DNA from: Thalassobellus citreus
Lineage (GTDB): Bacteria; Bacteroidota; Bacteroidia; Flavobacteriales; Flavobacteriaceae
Length of the DNA: 64,000 nucleotides
NCBI RefSeq assembly: GCF_044385915.1
Contig: NZ_JBISCC010000117.1
Coordinates: 124,001-188,000, forward strand
Direction of reading: 5' to 3'
A program made the translations under genes and the position numbers. Positions 1-9,846 of the stretch are shown here, in pieces (the stretch's first letter is position 1; every line of letters begins with the position of its first letter). A model generated the notes under the pieces. It was not told where the DNA came from. It saw only the letters and a program-made list of their open reading frames with translations, and made no database searches.

Positions 1-325
1 GAATAAATGCGGCACTTTGAAAAGTTGTTGAGGTGTGTCCAGAAGGGAAAGAGTTATTGTTACTCATATCTGGACGCGATTTATTGACACTTAGTTTTAA
101 TCCATAGGTAACAGCTTCAGCTACTAAAAGGCCTTTTGTAAATTGCCAAGAGCCTTTTGTATCATCCACTATTAAGGTAGTTGCTATAGTGGCAGCGGGA
201 AGCACAAATAATAAAACATCGCCTGTTGTTTCTATAGTTTTGTTTTGCGCAGATATTAGGTTTGTACTTATTAAAAATAGGAACGTAATAAGAACGGATA
301 ATTGTAAATAACGTGTTTTGTTCAT
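1..325 (-). CDS. PAP2-family phosphatase, partial (C-terminus outside window)
   Basis: Translating leftward from the ATG at 325 gives MNKTRYLQ, a hydrophobic signal/anchor segment ending in ISAQ, then KSRPDMSNNN and SFPSGHTSTT near the window edge. The K-x(n)-RP and PSGH signatures are motifs 1 and 2 of the type-2 phosphatidic acid phosphatase superfamily, membrane or periplasmic enzymes that remove phosphate from lipids such as undecaprenyl pyrophosphate or PA. About 108 residues are visible; motif 3 and the rest lie beyond position 1. Family call is good; the substrate cannot be told. Confidence 0.75.
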   Translation of the reverse strand, partial: MNKTRYLQLSVLITFLFLISTNLISAQNKTIETTGDVLLFVLPAATIATTLIVDDTKGSWQFTKGLLVAEAVTYGLKLSVNKSRPDMSNNNSFPSGHTSTTFQSAAFI

Positions 326-414
326 TGAGAATTTTAGAATTGATTTCTCAAAGAACGTGCGATTTAAAAAGAATATTTATTAGAAGAAGTGCGGACTGAC
401 TTTATTAGACGTAT

Positions 415-1449
415 TTAGATTGTTTTAGATATCTTTTTTTTGAATTCTGTAGGGGTTAATCCTTTGATTTTCTTAAAAGTAGAATTAAATGATGATTTAG
501 AGTTGAAACCAACTTCTGTAGCAATGCCAAAGAGTGTTAAATGGTCATTTTGGTCGTTTTCTAATCGATTTACGAATGCTTCAACGCGATAATTATTGAT
601 AAAATCTTGAAAATTTGTTTGCATATGTACATTCAATATTTCAGAAATATATTGTCGTGGAATATTCAGTTTTTTAGAAATATCGTGTATCGATAATTTA
701 TTGTTTAAGTATAATTTATCGTTTTCCATTAAGCTAATTAAAGCCGTTTTGTATGTTTTAATTAATGTAGGATTTAGGTTTGATTTTTTGTATTTATTGG
801 TTTCTCTTTTAGGTAAAAGATTAGAATTTTTACTTAGAAGTTTAAAAGCTATAAAATAAAACAAAACGGCAGTAATTAATAAAAGATAGCTATTGAAATT
901 TTGATCGTTAAACAATGGTGTTTCAGAAAGCCTAAACATTCTAACAATATCATTCAGTGAAGATAATGCGAATAATAAAGCGATTGGAATAGCAAAATAA
1001 AGAATCCAATGTTTATTTTTGGTAGTAACTACTTCGTATACAATAATGCATAAATAGATTAAAAAAGTAAGTTCTGTAGGAATTTCAAAAATTTCTATTA
1101 ATAAATGATCTTCGCCTTTTAAAAGTTCTATAACTTCAATAATGAAATAGAATATATTAGGAAGGAAGAAAAAATAATCGGTTAGTGCGAATTTTTCTTT
1201 TTCATTTTTGTAATAGCGAAAAAACAGAAAAAAAAACGTTACAAAAAGGGAACTGTCAAACAGGAACCAATCTGCGTTTGGTACAAAAATGTTGTTTTTA
1301 TCATCTCCTATAATGTAAAATAACACCGAAAGGAAGCTGCCAAATAGTAACCAAAATGTGGTCTTTTTGTATTCCTTACGATTAATAAACAATGCCGAAA
1401 GGACAAAAAGACCTTGTAATAAAACGATTATTTGGATTGTTCTAAGCAT
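415..1449 (-). CDS. AraC-family regulator with N-terminal membrane domain
   Basis: A 344-aa protein. Residues 1 to about 210 form a run of hydrophobic helices (six or seven predicted membrane segments); residues about 235-340 are a C-terminal double helix-turn-helix of AraC/XylS type (LSIHDISKKLNI, then IATEVGFNSKSSFNSTFKK and LTPTEFKK). Such membrane-embedded AraC proteins are common in Bacteroidota and are thought to sense an envelope or extracellular signal, but the ligand is unknown. It stands alone, with its start 156 bp from truA in divergent orientation. Confidence 0.85.
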   Translation of the reverse strand: MLRTIQIIVLLQGLFVLSALFINRKEYKKTTFWLLFGSFLSVLFYIIGDDKNNIFVPNADWFLFDSSLFVTFFFLFFRYYKNEKEKFALTDYFFFLPNIFYFIIEVIELLKGEDHLLIEIFEIPTELTFLIYLCIIVYEVVTTKNKHWILYFAIPIALLFALSSLNDIVRMFRLSETPLFNDQNFNSYLLLITAVLFYFIAFKLLSKNSNLLPKRETNKYKKSNLNPTLIKTYKTALISLMENDKLYLNNKLSIHDISKKLNIPRQYISEILNVHMQTNFQDFINNYRVEAFVNRLENDQNDHLTLFGIATEVGFNSKSSFNSTFKKIKGLTPTEFKKKISKTI

Positions 1450-1572
1450 GGATTTATTTAAAAAGTAGACAAGATATAAAAAATGTGATTGTTATATTAT
1501 ATAACTGTTAAGTAAAACACATTTTTAATATATAATTAAGATGTGAGGTTTTATAGGAAGCACAAAACTATC

Positions 1573-1580
1573 TATCTTTG
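1573..1580 (+). promoter_or_regulatory. -7 promoter box that decides the truA start
   Basis: TATCTTTG at 1573-1580 matches the Bacteroidota -7 consensus TAnnTTTG. Transcription would begin near 1586, downstream of the ATG at 1543 that opens the longest reading frame. That upstream start is therefore unlikely to be used; the TTG at 1606 gives the MRYFIELSYNG N-terminus expected for TruA. Confidence 0.6.
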
Positions 1581-1605
1581 TGTTTCAACAAAATTAGTAG
1601 AGCTT

Positions 1606-2355
1606 TTGCGATATTTTATAGAACTTTCTTATAATGGTAGTGCTTATCATGGTTGGCAAAATCAACCCGATGCTATTTCGGTACAAGAGGTTTTAGAAAA
1701 AGCTTTGTCTATGTTGTTAAAACAGCCTATTGCTATTATGGGCGCAGGTAGAACTGATACTGGTGTGCATGCGAAACAAATGTTTGCACATTTTGATTAT
1801 GATGGCAATTTTGATGCTACCAATTTAGTTTTTAAATTGAATTCTTTTTTACCTAAAGATATTGCTATTCAGGATGTATTTAAAGTAAAAGATGATGCGC
1901 ATACGCGTTTTGATGCTGTAAGTAGAACGTATTTATACCGCGTAACTTTAAAAAAAGATGTGTTCTCGGTTAATGATGCGCTTTACGTAAAGCAGGCTTT
2001 AGATATAGATAAAATGAAAGCTGCTACAGAGATTCTATTTGAGTATAAAGATTTTCAATGCTTTTCGAAAAGTAATACCGATGTTAAAACATATTTTTGT
2101 GATATTATGAAAGCGGAGTGGGTTGTGGTTAATGGCGAACTTCAGTTTACCATTAAAGCTAACCGATTTTTACGTAATATGGTGCGAGCTATTGTTGGTA
2201 CAATGATTAATGTTGGTTTAGGTAAAATAGAAGTGCATGATTTGCACACCATTATACAGTCTAAAAACAGGAGTGAAGCTGGGTTTTCGGTGCCTGCACA
2301 TGCTTTATATTTAACTGAAGTTGAATACCCAAAGGATATAAAATATAATGACTAA
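1606..2355 (+). CDS. truA: tRNA pseudouridine(38-40) synthase TruA
   Basis: TruA converts uridines 38-40 of the tRNA anticodon arm to pseudouridine. From a TTG start at 1606 the protein has 249 residues, the usual TruA length, and begins MRYFIELSYNGSAYHGWQNQ, the typical N-terminus. The catalytic motif GAGRTDTGVHA carries the nucleophilic Asp, and the C-terminal part has FLRNMVRAIVGTM and RSEAGFSVPAHALYL. An in-frame ATG at 1543 would add 21 residues but lies upstream of the likely promoter. The end overlaps the following ABC exporter gene by 8 bp, suggesting translational coupling. Confidence 0.93.
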   Translation: MRYFIELSYNGSAYHGWQNQPDAISVQEVLEKALSMLLKQPIAIMGAGRTDTGVHAKQMFAHFDYDGNFDATNLVFKLNSFLPKDIAIQDVFKVKDDAHTRFDAVSRTYLYRVTLKKDVFSVNDALYVKQALDIDKMKAATEILFEYKDFQCFSKSNTDVKTYFCDIMKAEWVVVNGELQFTIKANRFLRNMVRAIVGTMINVGLGKIEVHDLHTIIQSKNRSEAGFSVPAHALYLTEVEYPKDIKYND

Positions 2356-4114
2356 AGAAAAGGAAAGCATATTTGACGTTAAGCTATTTAAGCGTCTTTT
2401 TGAATATATTAAACCTTATAAAGGTGTGTTTTTCGTACTTCTTATTTTGGTGGTTTTATTGGCTGTTTTTAGTTCGGCAACGCCTTACATTACAAAGTAT
2501 GTTATTGATGAAAGTATAGAAACTAAAATATCTAAAGATTTTTTCTTCTATATTATGTTAATGTTTGTGGTTTTAATTCTGCAAACGGTATTTCAGTTGT
2601 TGTTTATTTATTATGCGGCTTGGTTGGGACAAAATTTGGTAATGGATGTGCGGGTAAAACTGTTCGACCATTTGCTTAAATTTAAAATGAAGTATTACGA
2701 TAATTCTTCGGTAGGTGTTTTAATTACTAGAGCCGTAACCGATATGGAACGTATTGCCGATATTTTTGGACAAGGTTTGTTCATGATTGTTCGAGATTTA
2801 CTTACCATGGTAGTAGTGTTTGGAGTGATGATTTGTATTAATTGGAGCTTAAGCTTGATTGTATTGGTTATGCTTCCGTTGTTATTATATGCCACACGGA
2901 TTTTTCAGAAGTATATGAAACGTGCTTTTGAAGAAGTGCGAAATGAAGTTTCTAATTTAAATTCTTTTGTGCAAGAGCGTATTACGGGTATGAAAATATT
3001 ACAACTGTTTACGCGTGAAGAAACGGAGTATAAAATTTTTAAATCTATTAATGAACGCCATAAAAAAGGCTGGATAAAAACGGTTTGGTATAACTCAATT
3101 TTCTTTCCTTTAGCCGATTTGGTGTCATCAATTAGTATAGGTTTAGTGGCTTGGTATGGCGGATTAAATGTGGTTTTAGAGGGAACGATTTCTCAAGGCG
3201 ATTTAATTGCGTTTATTATGTTTATACCTATGTTGTTTAGACCATTAAGGCAAATAGCCGATAAGTTTAATACGCTTCAAATGGGTATGGTTGCTGCTAA
3301 TAGAGTGTTTAAAGTGATAGATACCACATCGCAAATTGATGATAATGGCACTTATGTTGCTGAACATTTTAAGGGCGATTTAAAATTTGATACCGTTCGT
3401 TTTAGTTATGTGGAAGATGAAGAGGTTTTAAAAGGTATTTCGTTTGATGTTAAGTCAGGAGATACGGTTGCTATTGTTGGTGCTACTGGAGCGGGAAAAT
3501 CGACCATTATTAATTTATTGAATCGTTTTTATGAAATTAAAGATGGTGTCATTTCGGTTGATGGTATTAATATTAAAGAGGTAACATTAGCGTCTTTACG
3601 TACTCAAATTGCAGTGGTTTTACAAGATGTGTTTTTGTTTGCTGATACGATTCTGAATAATATTACGCTTAATAACCCAGATATAACCGAGGAAACAGTT
3701 AAACAAGCTGCCAAGGATATTGGTATTCATGATTTTATTATGAGTTTGCCTGATGGCTATCATTATAATGTAAAGGAACGTGGTGTGATGCTATCTTCTG
3801 GTCAGCGACAATTAATTTCGTTTTTACGTGCGTATGTTACAAATCCGAGTATTTTGGTGTTAGATGAAGCGACGTCTTCGGTAGATTCGTATTCGGAACA
3901 ATTGATTCAAAATGCAACCGATAAAATAACCAATGGCAGAACGTCTATTGTGATTGCACATCGACTAGCAACCATTAAAAAAGCCGATAAAATTATAGTA
4001 ATGGATGCTGGCGAGATTGTAGAACAAGGTACTCACAACGAATTACTTAAAAAGAAAGATGGTTATTATAAAAACTTGTACGAAGTACAGTTTTTACAGG
4101 AGGAAGGTGTTTAA
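2348..4114 (+). CDS. ABC exporter, fused permease and ATPase (MsbA-like)
   Basis: A 588-aa half-transporter: six membrane helices in residues about 20-320 (type I exporter fold), then a nucleotide-binding domain. Walker A GATGAGKST is at 378-386, the signature LSSGQR at 482-487, Walker B ILVLDE at 502-507, followed by the H-loop AHRL. It should act as a homodimer in the inner membrane and export a lipid, drug or peptide; substrate cannot be read from sequence. Starts inside truA (8-bp overlap) and ends 4 bp inside the convergent cdaA. Confidence 0.9.
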   Translation: MTKEKESIFDVKLFKRLFEYIKPYKGVFFVLLILVVLLAVFSSATPYITKYVIDESIETKISKDFFFYIMLMFVVLILQTVFQLLFIYYAAWLGQNLVMDVRVKLFDHLLKFKMKYYDNSSVGVLITRAVTDMERIADIFGQGLFMIVRDLLTMVVVFGVMICINWSLSLIVLVMLPLLLYATRIFQKYMKRAFEEVRNEVSNLNSFVQERITGMKILQLFTREETEYKIFKSINERHKKGWIKTVWYNSIFFPLADLVSSISIGLVAWYGGLNVVLEGTISQGDLIAFIMFIPMLFRPLRQIADKFNTLQMGMVAANRVFKVIDTTSQIDDNGTYVAEHFKGDLKFDTVRFSYVEDEEVLKGISFDVKSGDTVAIVGATGAGKSTIINLLNRFYEIKDGVISVDGINIKEVTLASLRTQIAVVLQDVFLFADTILNNITLNNPDITEETVKQAAKDIGIHDFIMSLPDGYHYNVKERGVMLSSGQRQLISFLRAYVTNPSILVLDEATSSVDSYSEQLIQNATDKITNGRTSIVIAHRLATIKKADKIIVMDAGEIVEQGTHNELLKKKDGYYKNLYEVQFLQEEGV

Positions 4115-4896
4115 GTCAAATCCTTTTTAATCATTGTATTAAGTTCGTTTGTGTCTTCAAAAACAACAAATTCACCATCTTTAAAATAAGAAATATGTCC
4201 TGTTTCTTCACTAACAACTAACGCTAAAGCATCAGTTTTTTCTGTAACACCAATAGCAGCTCTATGGCGTAAACCAAAACGTTGTGGAATGTTTTTTTCA
4301 TTATTTACAGGAAGAATAACGCGTGTTGCTTTTACAACATTATCATTAATTATAATCGCTCCATCGTGTAACGGACTGTTCTTAAAAAAGATGCTTTCTA
4401 TAATGGGTTGGGTGACTTTAATGTTCATTTCATCACCAGATTCCGATAGAAAATCTAAATTATTATTGCGCTCAAAAACAATTAAAGCGCCTGTTTTAGA
4501 CATCGACATTTTATTGCAAGCAGAAATAACAGCATCGACATCGGTGCCGTCGCTAGTTTCTGTTTTTAAAAAGTTGAATTGCTTTAAAAATTTACGTCGC
4601 CTATTAAAGTTGGTAGAACCTACCATTAATAAGAATTTACGAATCTCTGGTTGAAAGACGACTATTAAGGCAATAATTCCCACTTTCATAAAACCACCAA
4701 AAATACCTGTGAGGAGTTCCATGTTTAGAAACTCTGTAAGTTTCCAAACCAGATAAATAATAATAATACCTATAAAAATATTGATGGCTACGGTACCTTT
4801 TACTAGTTTGTAGATGTAGTAGAGTAGAAGTGCTACTAGAAAAACATCTACGTAATCTATAAAATCAAATTTTAGAAGGTCATTAAAAATTTCCAA
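4111..4896 (-). CDS. cdaA: Diadenylate cyclase CdaA
   Basis: Makes the second messenger cyclic di-AMP from two ATP. The 261-aa protein has three N-terminal membrane helices (residues about 15-85) and a cytosolic DisA_N domain with the catalytic DGA motif at 178-180 and RHR at 210-212. Length and layout match the CdaA/DacA class, not DisA. Upstream on the same strand lie a lipoprotein gene and folP with small gaps, so the three may be co-transcribed; the folP-cdaA neighbourhood is often seen in Bacteroidota. Confidence 0.92.
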   Translation of the reverse strand: MEIFNDLLKFDFIDYVDVFLVALLLYYIYKLVKGTVAINIFIGIIIIYLVWKLTEFLNMELLTGIFGGFMKVGIIALIVVFQPEIRKFLLMVGSTNFNRRRKFLKQFNFLKTETSDGTDVDAVISACNKMSMSKTGALIVFERNNNLDFLSESGDEMNIKVTQPIIESIFFKNSPLHDGAIIINDNVVKATRVILPVNNEKNIPQRFGLRHRAAIGVTEKTDALALVVSEETGHISYFKDGEFVVFEDTNELNTMIKKDLT

Positions 4897-4931
4897 TGGT
4901 AATGGGTTTTTGTAAATTTAGTGAAAAAGGG

Positions 4932-5624
4932 TTAATAATTTGAAATGAATTCGTTGTTTGATATAGTAACGTTTTTTATATTTAATTCGGAAAGAGTAGA
5001 TTTAATTGAAATGTATTCTTGAAAAAGTAAACTTTTATTTAGTTCTAGAATTATTTCTACTTCCTCTTCGATATTTTTTACTGCATTAAAGATGTTTTCG
5101 TTTAAGTTTAAAATGTTAGACTGTATAAGCTCAGAATTATTTGTAATTGGGATCAAGGTGATTACATTTGATGAATGAATTTCTAGATTTAGTTTTTTAT
5201 CAAAGTTTAACTGAGAAATTTTAGAAGTGTTTTTCGAAGAAGATTCCTCATTGAAAACCACATCCGTAAATTCAATAAACCCTAAATTCTTTTTGCTAGT
5301 ATCATTACAAGTAAAATAGTTTTTAGAATTTTCATTTTTATGATTGGAGTTATTCTTTTTCTCCTGTATAAATTTAATATGCGGAATGGCTTGTTTCAGA
5401 GTTAAGCGTTTATCAACGTTAACCAACCAATTGGTTGTGCTAATAAGATTTTTTCTATTGAGTTCTACACTATCTTTTTGAGTTTCATCATAAAACAAAT
5501 AAGCAGCAGAAACATCGTTTATTTCTGAAATTTCAGAATGATTTATTTCAGGTAATTGTACCGTTTTTCCTTTTCCGCAGGAAAAAATAAATAGAGTAGT
5601 GATTAGTAAAATATAATATTTCAT
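4932..5624 (-). CDS. Predicted lipoprotein of unknown function
   Basis: A 230-aa protein with a lipoprotein signal: charged start MKYY, hydrophobic core and lipobox FSCG with the acylated Cys at 16. The mature part is hydrophilic, rich in Asn, Ser, Lys and Glu, with no motif I recognise. Its position, 6 bp after folP and 35 bp before cdaA, suggests one operon. Not assigned to a family. Confidence 0.7.
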   Translation of the reverse strand: MKYYILLITTLFIFSCGKGKTVQLPEINHSEISEINDVSAAYLFYDETQKDSVELNRKNLISTTNWLVNVDKRLTLKQAIPHIKFIQEKKNNSNHKNENSKNYFTCNDTSKKNLGFIEFTDVVFNEESSSKNTSKISQLNFDKKLNLEIHSSNVITLIPITNNSELIQSNILNLNENIFNAVKNIEEEVEIILELNKSLLFQEYISIKSTLSELNIKNVTISNNEFISNY

Positions 5625-5630
5625 GCCTTC

Positions 5631-6455
5631 TTAATTCCTTAATGATTCAACTAATTTAATACATTCCATAGCTTCTTTTACATCATGAACTCGTAAAATA
5701 GAAGCGTTTTTTTGCAATGCAATGGTGTTTAAAACCGATGTGCCATTTAAAGCATTATTGGCAGTAGTTTCTAGTTTTTTATAAATCATAGATTTTCTTG
5801 AAATACCCACCAATAAAGGTTTTTCAATTATATTGAAAAGCTCTAATTTATTGAGTAATTCGTAATTCTGTTCTAATGTTTTTGCAAAACCAAAACCAGG
5901 ATCAATAATAATATCAACAATACCTAATGCTCTAGCAGCTGCTATTTTTTCAGAAAAATAAAATAGAATATCTTTTACAAGGTTATCATAATTGGTTTGT
6001 TGTTGCATATTTTGTGGTGTGCCACGCATGTGCATCATAATATATGGAACATGTAGGTCTGCAATAGTTTGCAACATAGTATCATCAAGGTTTCCAGCAG
6101 AAATATCGTTAATCATGCAAGCACCAGCTTCAATACATTGTTTGGCAACTTCGCTTCTAAACGTATCAATAGAAATGAGTGTTTCTGGAAATGCTTTTAA
6201 AACTAAATTTACAATAGGAAGTATTCTGCTTAATTCTTCGGTTTCACTAACATGATCGGCATTTGGTTTAGAACTGTATGCGCCTATATCAATAAAAGTA
6301 GCACCTGCGTTCAACATGTTTTCAACATGAAGTAGCACTTCTTTTTCGTTTTTATGAGCGCCACCATCAAAAAAAGAATCGGGTGTAATGTTTAAAATAC
6401 CCATCACTTTTGGTGATGATAAATCAATAAGTTTTCCTTTGCAATTAATAGTCAT
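5631..6455 (-). CDS. folP: Dihydropteroate synthase
   Basis: Condenses p-aminobenzoate with dihydropterin pyrophosphate in folate synthesis; target of sulfonamides. The 274-aa TIM-barrel protein shows the pterin-binding signatures MGILNITPDSFFDGG (near residue 18), DIGAYSSKP, IDTFRSEVA, INDISAG, DPGFGFAKT, LVGISRKS and the C-terminal RVHDV. Length is normal. First gene of the leftward folP / lipoprotein / cdaA group; a 191-bp divergent region separates it from the DUF1599 gene. Confidence 0.95.
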   Translation of the reverse strand: MTINCKGKLIDLSSPKVMGILNITPDSFFDGGAHKNEKEVLLHVENMLNAGATFIDIGAYSSKPNADHVSETEELSRILPIVNLVLKAFPETLISIDTFRSEVAKQCIEAGACMINDISAGNLDDTMLQTIADLHVPYIMMHMRGTPQNMQQQTNYDNLVKDILFYFSEKIAAARALGIVDIIIDPGFGFAKTLEQNYELLNKLELFNIIEKPLLVGISRKSMIYKKLETTANNALNGTSVLNTIALQKNASILRVHDVKEAMECIKLVESLRN

Positions 6456-6646
6456 ATACTAAGTTTTAGCAATAAATACACGAATAATTTTGTTTAGATT
6501 AATGTATTTAACGCTTTTAAAAATGATGTAAAAATAAATATTTGTGACTTCGTAGCAACATTTAAAAACTAAACTTAAAAGTTTGTAGATGAAACTTTGA
6601 ACTTTCTAATTATTTATGCGAAATTTACACAAAATTCAATTTATTT

Positions 6647-7186
6647 ATGCAAGATACTTCAAAACAATATGATGCCGTTATAGATACCTGTAAAAATTTA
6701 TTTGTTAAAAAAATGAGTGATTACGGTAGTGCATGGAGAATACTACGTTTACCATCACTTACCGACCAGATTTTTATAAAAGCACAACGTATTAGAGGTC
6801 TGCAACAAAATGATGTTAGAAAGGTTGATGAAGGTGAAGCTAGCGAGTTTATTGGTATTATAAATTATGCTATCATGGCTTTAATTCAGTTAGAAAAAGG
6901 CGTTGTAGAACAACCCGATTTATCTACAGAAGAAGCTAAAGAATTGTATGAAAACCAAGTTGCCATTACCAAACAATTAATGGAAGATAAAAACCATGAT
7001 TATGGTGAGGCTTGGAGAGATATGCGTGTGAGTAGTTTAACCGATTTAATTTTACAAAAATTATTACGCGTTAAGCAAATTGAAGATAATAAAGGAAAAA
7101 CATTAGTAAGCGAAGGGATTGATGCTAATTATCAAGACATGATTAATTATGCCATTTTTGCGCTTATTCATTTAAACGAAAAGTAA
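6647..7186 (+). CDS. DUF1599-family protein with two tandem repeats
   Basis: A 179-aa cytosolic protein made of two homologous halves: residues about 20-90 (SDYGSAWRILRLPSLTDQI, then EFIGIINYAIMALIQL) and about 105-178 (HDYGEAWRDMRVSSLTDLI, then YQDMINYAIFALIHL). This internal duplication with DYG.AWR and NYA motifs is the mark of DUF1599, a nucleotide-modification-related family found in Bacteroidota and phages. The exact role is unknown. Confidence 0.8.
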   Translation: MQDTSKQYDAVIDTCKNLFVKKMSDYGSAWRILRLPSLTDQIFIKAQRIRGLQQNDVRKVDEGEASEFIGIINYAIMALIQLEKGVVEQPDLSTEEAKELYENQVAITKQLMEDKNHDYGEAWRDMRVSSLTDLILQKLLRVKQIEDNKGKTLVSEGIDANYQDMINYAIFALIHLNEK

Positions 7187-7191
7187 TTGTC

Positions 7192-7263
7192 ATTCCTGCG
7201 AAGGCAGGAATTTACATTATAAAAATTAAGTTTCAATTAAAAGATTCCTGCCTTCGCAGGAAT
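7192..7263. repeat. Pair of inverted intergenic hairpins
   Basis: ATTCCTGCGAAGGCAGGAAT at 7192-7211 is itself a hairpin with 8-bp arms; its inverse ATTCCTGCCTTCGCAGGAAT lies at 7244-7263. The pair can form two small hairpins or one long 20-bp stem. Palindromes of this type are widely dispersed between genes in flavobacterial genomes; a role in termination is possible after the DUF1599 gene. Confidence 0.75.
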
Positions 7264-7363
7264 AACAAAGTTTATGAAACATTCATAACTACATTTTCGA
7301 TATCCAAGGAAATGATTAAATGCATGTTATATGTTACCGATAAAAAATAATAATTATAAATAC

Positions 7364-8716
7364 ATGAAAGCATTAGTAAACATATCAAGAATATTAGTAG
7401 GTGCATTATTTATATTCTCCGGATTTATAAAACTGAACGACCCACTGGGTTTTTCGTATAAACTGCAAGAATATTTTAGTCAAGATGTATTAAATATTCC
7501 ATCTTTAGAACCTTATGCTTTAATGATTTCGGTTTTAGTCGTAGTTTTTGAAGTGGTTTTAGGTGTCTTCTTACTTATTGGCTATAAACCTAAATTTACG
7601 GTTTGGAGTTTATTAGGAATGATTGTGTTTTTTACCTTTTTAACCTTTTATGCGGCATATTTCGAGAAGGTAAAAGATTGTGGTTGCTTTGGTGATTTTA
7701 TAAAATTAAAGCCTTGGGAAACGTTTTGGAAAGATGTGGCTCTTCTAGTGTTAATTCTTGTTCTTTTTGTAGGCGTAAAACATATTAAACCTATATTCGG
7801 AAAACTTCCAACAACCGTACTGGCATTACTTAGTTTTGTTATAAGTCTTTGGTTTGGATACCATGTGTTAATGCATTTACCAACTATAGATTTTAGAGCT
7901 TATGCTATAGGAAAGAATATTCAAGAAGGCATGAGTATTCCAGAAGATGCAGCAAAACCTGTTGTAGAATATTATTGGAAATTTAAAGTTAACGGTGAAG
8001 AAAAAGTAATTACTACAAATGGAACGTATCCTTCTGTGGAAGGCGATTTTGTAAGTGTTGATACGAAGGTTTTAGATGAAGGCTATCAACCATCTATTTA
8101 CGATTTTACAATAGAAAATGCTGATGGAGAAGATTTAACGGCACAAGTTTTATCTGAAGATAACATTATAGTTGTTGTGTCTTATAGCTTAGAGCATATT
8201 GAAAGAGACGGCGCTTTAAAATTGAAAGCATTACAAGATGAAGCTATTAAAAATAATTATAAAATTATAGGTTTAACAGCATCAGGAGAAGATGCTAAGC
8301 AACGCATTAATGAAGCTTATAATATCGATTTTGAATGGTATTTATGTGATGAAAAAGCATTAAAAACAGTCGTGCGTGCTAATCCAGGAATATTAGAGAT
8401 GGATAAAGGTACAATTAAGCAAAAAGTACATTGGAATGATATTGATGCATTAGAGTTGCCTAAAGTTGAGAGAGAGCCAGAATCTTTTGAAGAAAGAGAA
8501 AAAGATAATATTTTGTATTTAATTGATGGAAGAATTTCCTCAAAGGAGGAGGTAGATGCTTTAGAGAAGAAAGATACTATCAAGCAGATGGTTTTTACCA
8601 TCAGAGAAGAGGTTTTAGATTCATTAAATAATGCGCGTAATAGTAATTATGTTGGTTTTATGAACGTCTTATTAAAAAAGGATAGCTTGTCAATAACAGA
8701 ATCTATCAACAAATAA
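7364..8716 (+). CDS. DoxX/MauE-like membrane protein of the BT_3928 type
   Basis: A 450-aa protein when started at the ATG at 7364 (MKALVNISRILVGALFIFSGFIKL), the conserved N-terminus; an earlier ATG at 7331 would add 11 unlikely residues. Residues 1 to about 150 hold four membrane helices of the DoxX/MauE group with a GCFGDF motif; residues about 250-360 look like a thioredoxin or peroxiredoxin fold (VVVSYSLEHIERDG) without a CxxC pair. Followed at 5 bp by a permease gene and then a thioredoxin lipoprotein, which hints at envelope redox work. Confidence 0.75.
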   Translation: MKALVNISRILVGALFIFSGFIKLNDPLGFSYKLQEYFSQDVLNIPSLEPYALMISVLVVVFEVVLGVFLLIGYKPKFTVWSLLGMIVFFTFLTFYAAYFEKVKDCGCFGDFIKLKPWETFWKDVALLVLILVLFVGVKHIKPIFGKLPTTVLALLSFVISLWFGYHVLMHLPTIDFRAYAIGKNIQEGMSIPEDAAKPVVEYYWKFKVNGEEKVITTNGTYPSVEGDFVSVDTKVLDEGYQPSIYDFTIENADGEDLTAQVLSEDNIIVVVSYSLEHIERDGALKLKALQDEAIKNNYKIIGLTASGEDAKQRINEAYNIDFEWYLCDEKALKTVVRANPGILEMDKGTIKQKVHWNDIDALELPKVEREPESFEEREKDNILYLIDGRISSKEEVDALEKKDTIKQMVFTIREEVLDSLNNARNSNYVGFMNVLLKKDSLSITESINK

Positions 8717-8721
8717 ACTAT

Positions 8722-9798
8722 TTGATAAATTACCTACTAAATAAAATCACTTACGGACTACTCACATTATTTGGAGTGGTAACGGTTATATTTTTACTAT
8801 TTAATGTGCTTCCCGGAGATCCTGCTCAAATGATGTTGGGGCAAAATGAAGACAGCGAACAATTAGCACTTGTAAAACAGAAATATGGGTTCGATAAACC
8901 CATAAGTACACAATATTTATATTATATAAACGATTTGTCTCCCATTTCATTTCATTCAAAGGATGCTGGTAATTACACGTTTTTACGAGAAAACAAATAT
9001 CAAGCTGTAACTTTGTTTTCTATAGGAAATACAACAACCGTTTTAAAATCACCTTATTTAAGAGAATCGTTTACAAAACAAGGTAAAAAGGTAAGTCAGG
9101 TTTTAGCAGAAACCTTGCCTAATACATTTGTTTTAGCGGTGTCAGCTATTGTTATAGCCATACTTTTAGGTGTGTTTTTAGGAATTGTATCGGCACTTTA
9201 TAAAGATAAATGGCTCGATAAAGTCATACAGATTATAAGTACGTTTGGTATGAGTATACCTTCCTTTTTTAGCGCCATTCTATTCGCTTGGTTTTTTGGA
9301 TACATCTTGCACGATTATACCAATCTAGAAATGACAGGAAGCTTATATGAATTAGACGATTTTGGAGAAGCCATGCACATTAAATGGAAAAACTTGTTAT
9401 TACCAGCGGTGGTTTTAGGCATTCGCCCGTTAGCAGTCGTCATTCAATTGATGCGTAATTCGCTATTAGAAGTTTTTAATCAAGATTATATAAGAACCGC
9501 CAGAGCAAAAGGCTTAAGCGAATTTCAAATTATAAAAAGACATGCCGTTAAAAATGCTTTAAATCCTGTGGTAACAGCTATTTCGGGTTGGTTTGCATCC
9601 ATGTTAGCAGGCGCAGTTTTTGTAGAGTATATTTTTGGATGGAACGGTCTGGGAAAAGAAATAGTAAACGCTTTAAACACATTAGATTTACCCGTAATTA
9701 TGGGAGCTGTTTTAATAATTGCAACCATGTTTGTAATTATAAACATTTTTGTCGACTTAATTTATGTTTGGTTAGATCCAAAAGTTAAATTAGAATAA
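8722..9798 (+). CDS. DppB-type ABC transporter permease
   Basis: A 358-aa inner membrane protein. The N-terminus NKITYGLLTLFGVVTVIFLL, the LPGDPAQMMLG segment, a periplasmic insert (about residues 60-135) and a binding-protein-dependent permease domain with the EAA loop RAKGLSEFQIIKRHAVKNAL place it in the dipeptide/oligopeptide permease family. The start is a TTG at 8722, only 5 bp after the previous stop. No partner permease, ATPase or binding protein lies nearby, so the rest of the transporter must be elsewhere or the gene works differently. Confidence 0.85.
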   Translation: MINYLLNKITYGLLTLFGVVTVIFLLFNVLPGDPAQMMLGQNEDSEQLALVKQKYGFDKPISTQYLYYINDLSPISFHSKDAGNYTFLRENKYQAVTLFSIGNTTTVLKSPYLRESFTKQGKKVSQVLAETLPNTFVLAVSAIVIAILLGVFLGIVSALYKDKWLDKVIQIISTFGMSIPSFFSAILFAWFFGYILHDYTNLEMTGSLYELDDFGEAMHIKWKNLLLPAVVLGIRPLAVVIQLMRNSLLEVFNQDYIRTARAKGLSEFQIIKRHAVKNALNPVVTAISGWFASMLAGAVFVEYIFGWNGLGKEIVNALNTLDLPVIMGAVLIIATMFVIINIFVDLIYVWLDPKVKLE

Positions 9799-9846
9799 AT
9801 TTTGCATTTCCGCATAGGTGGAAATCTCATCAAAAAAAATAAGATC

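Noticed and set aside
7192..7263. Possible insertion-sequence ends
   Set aside because: Short palindromes with no transposase between or near them; they match a common intergenic hairpin type.
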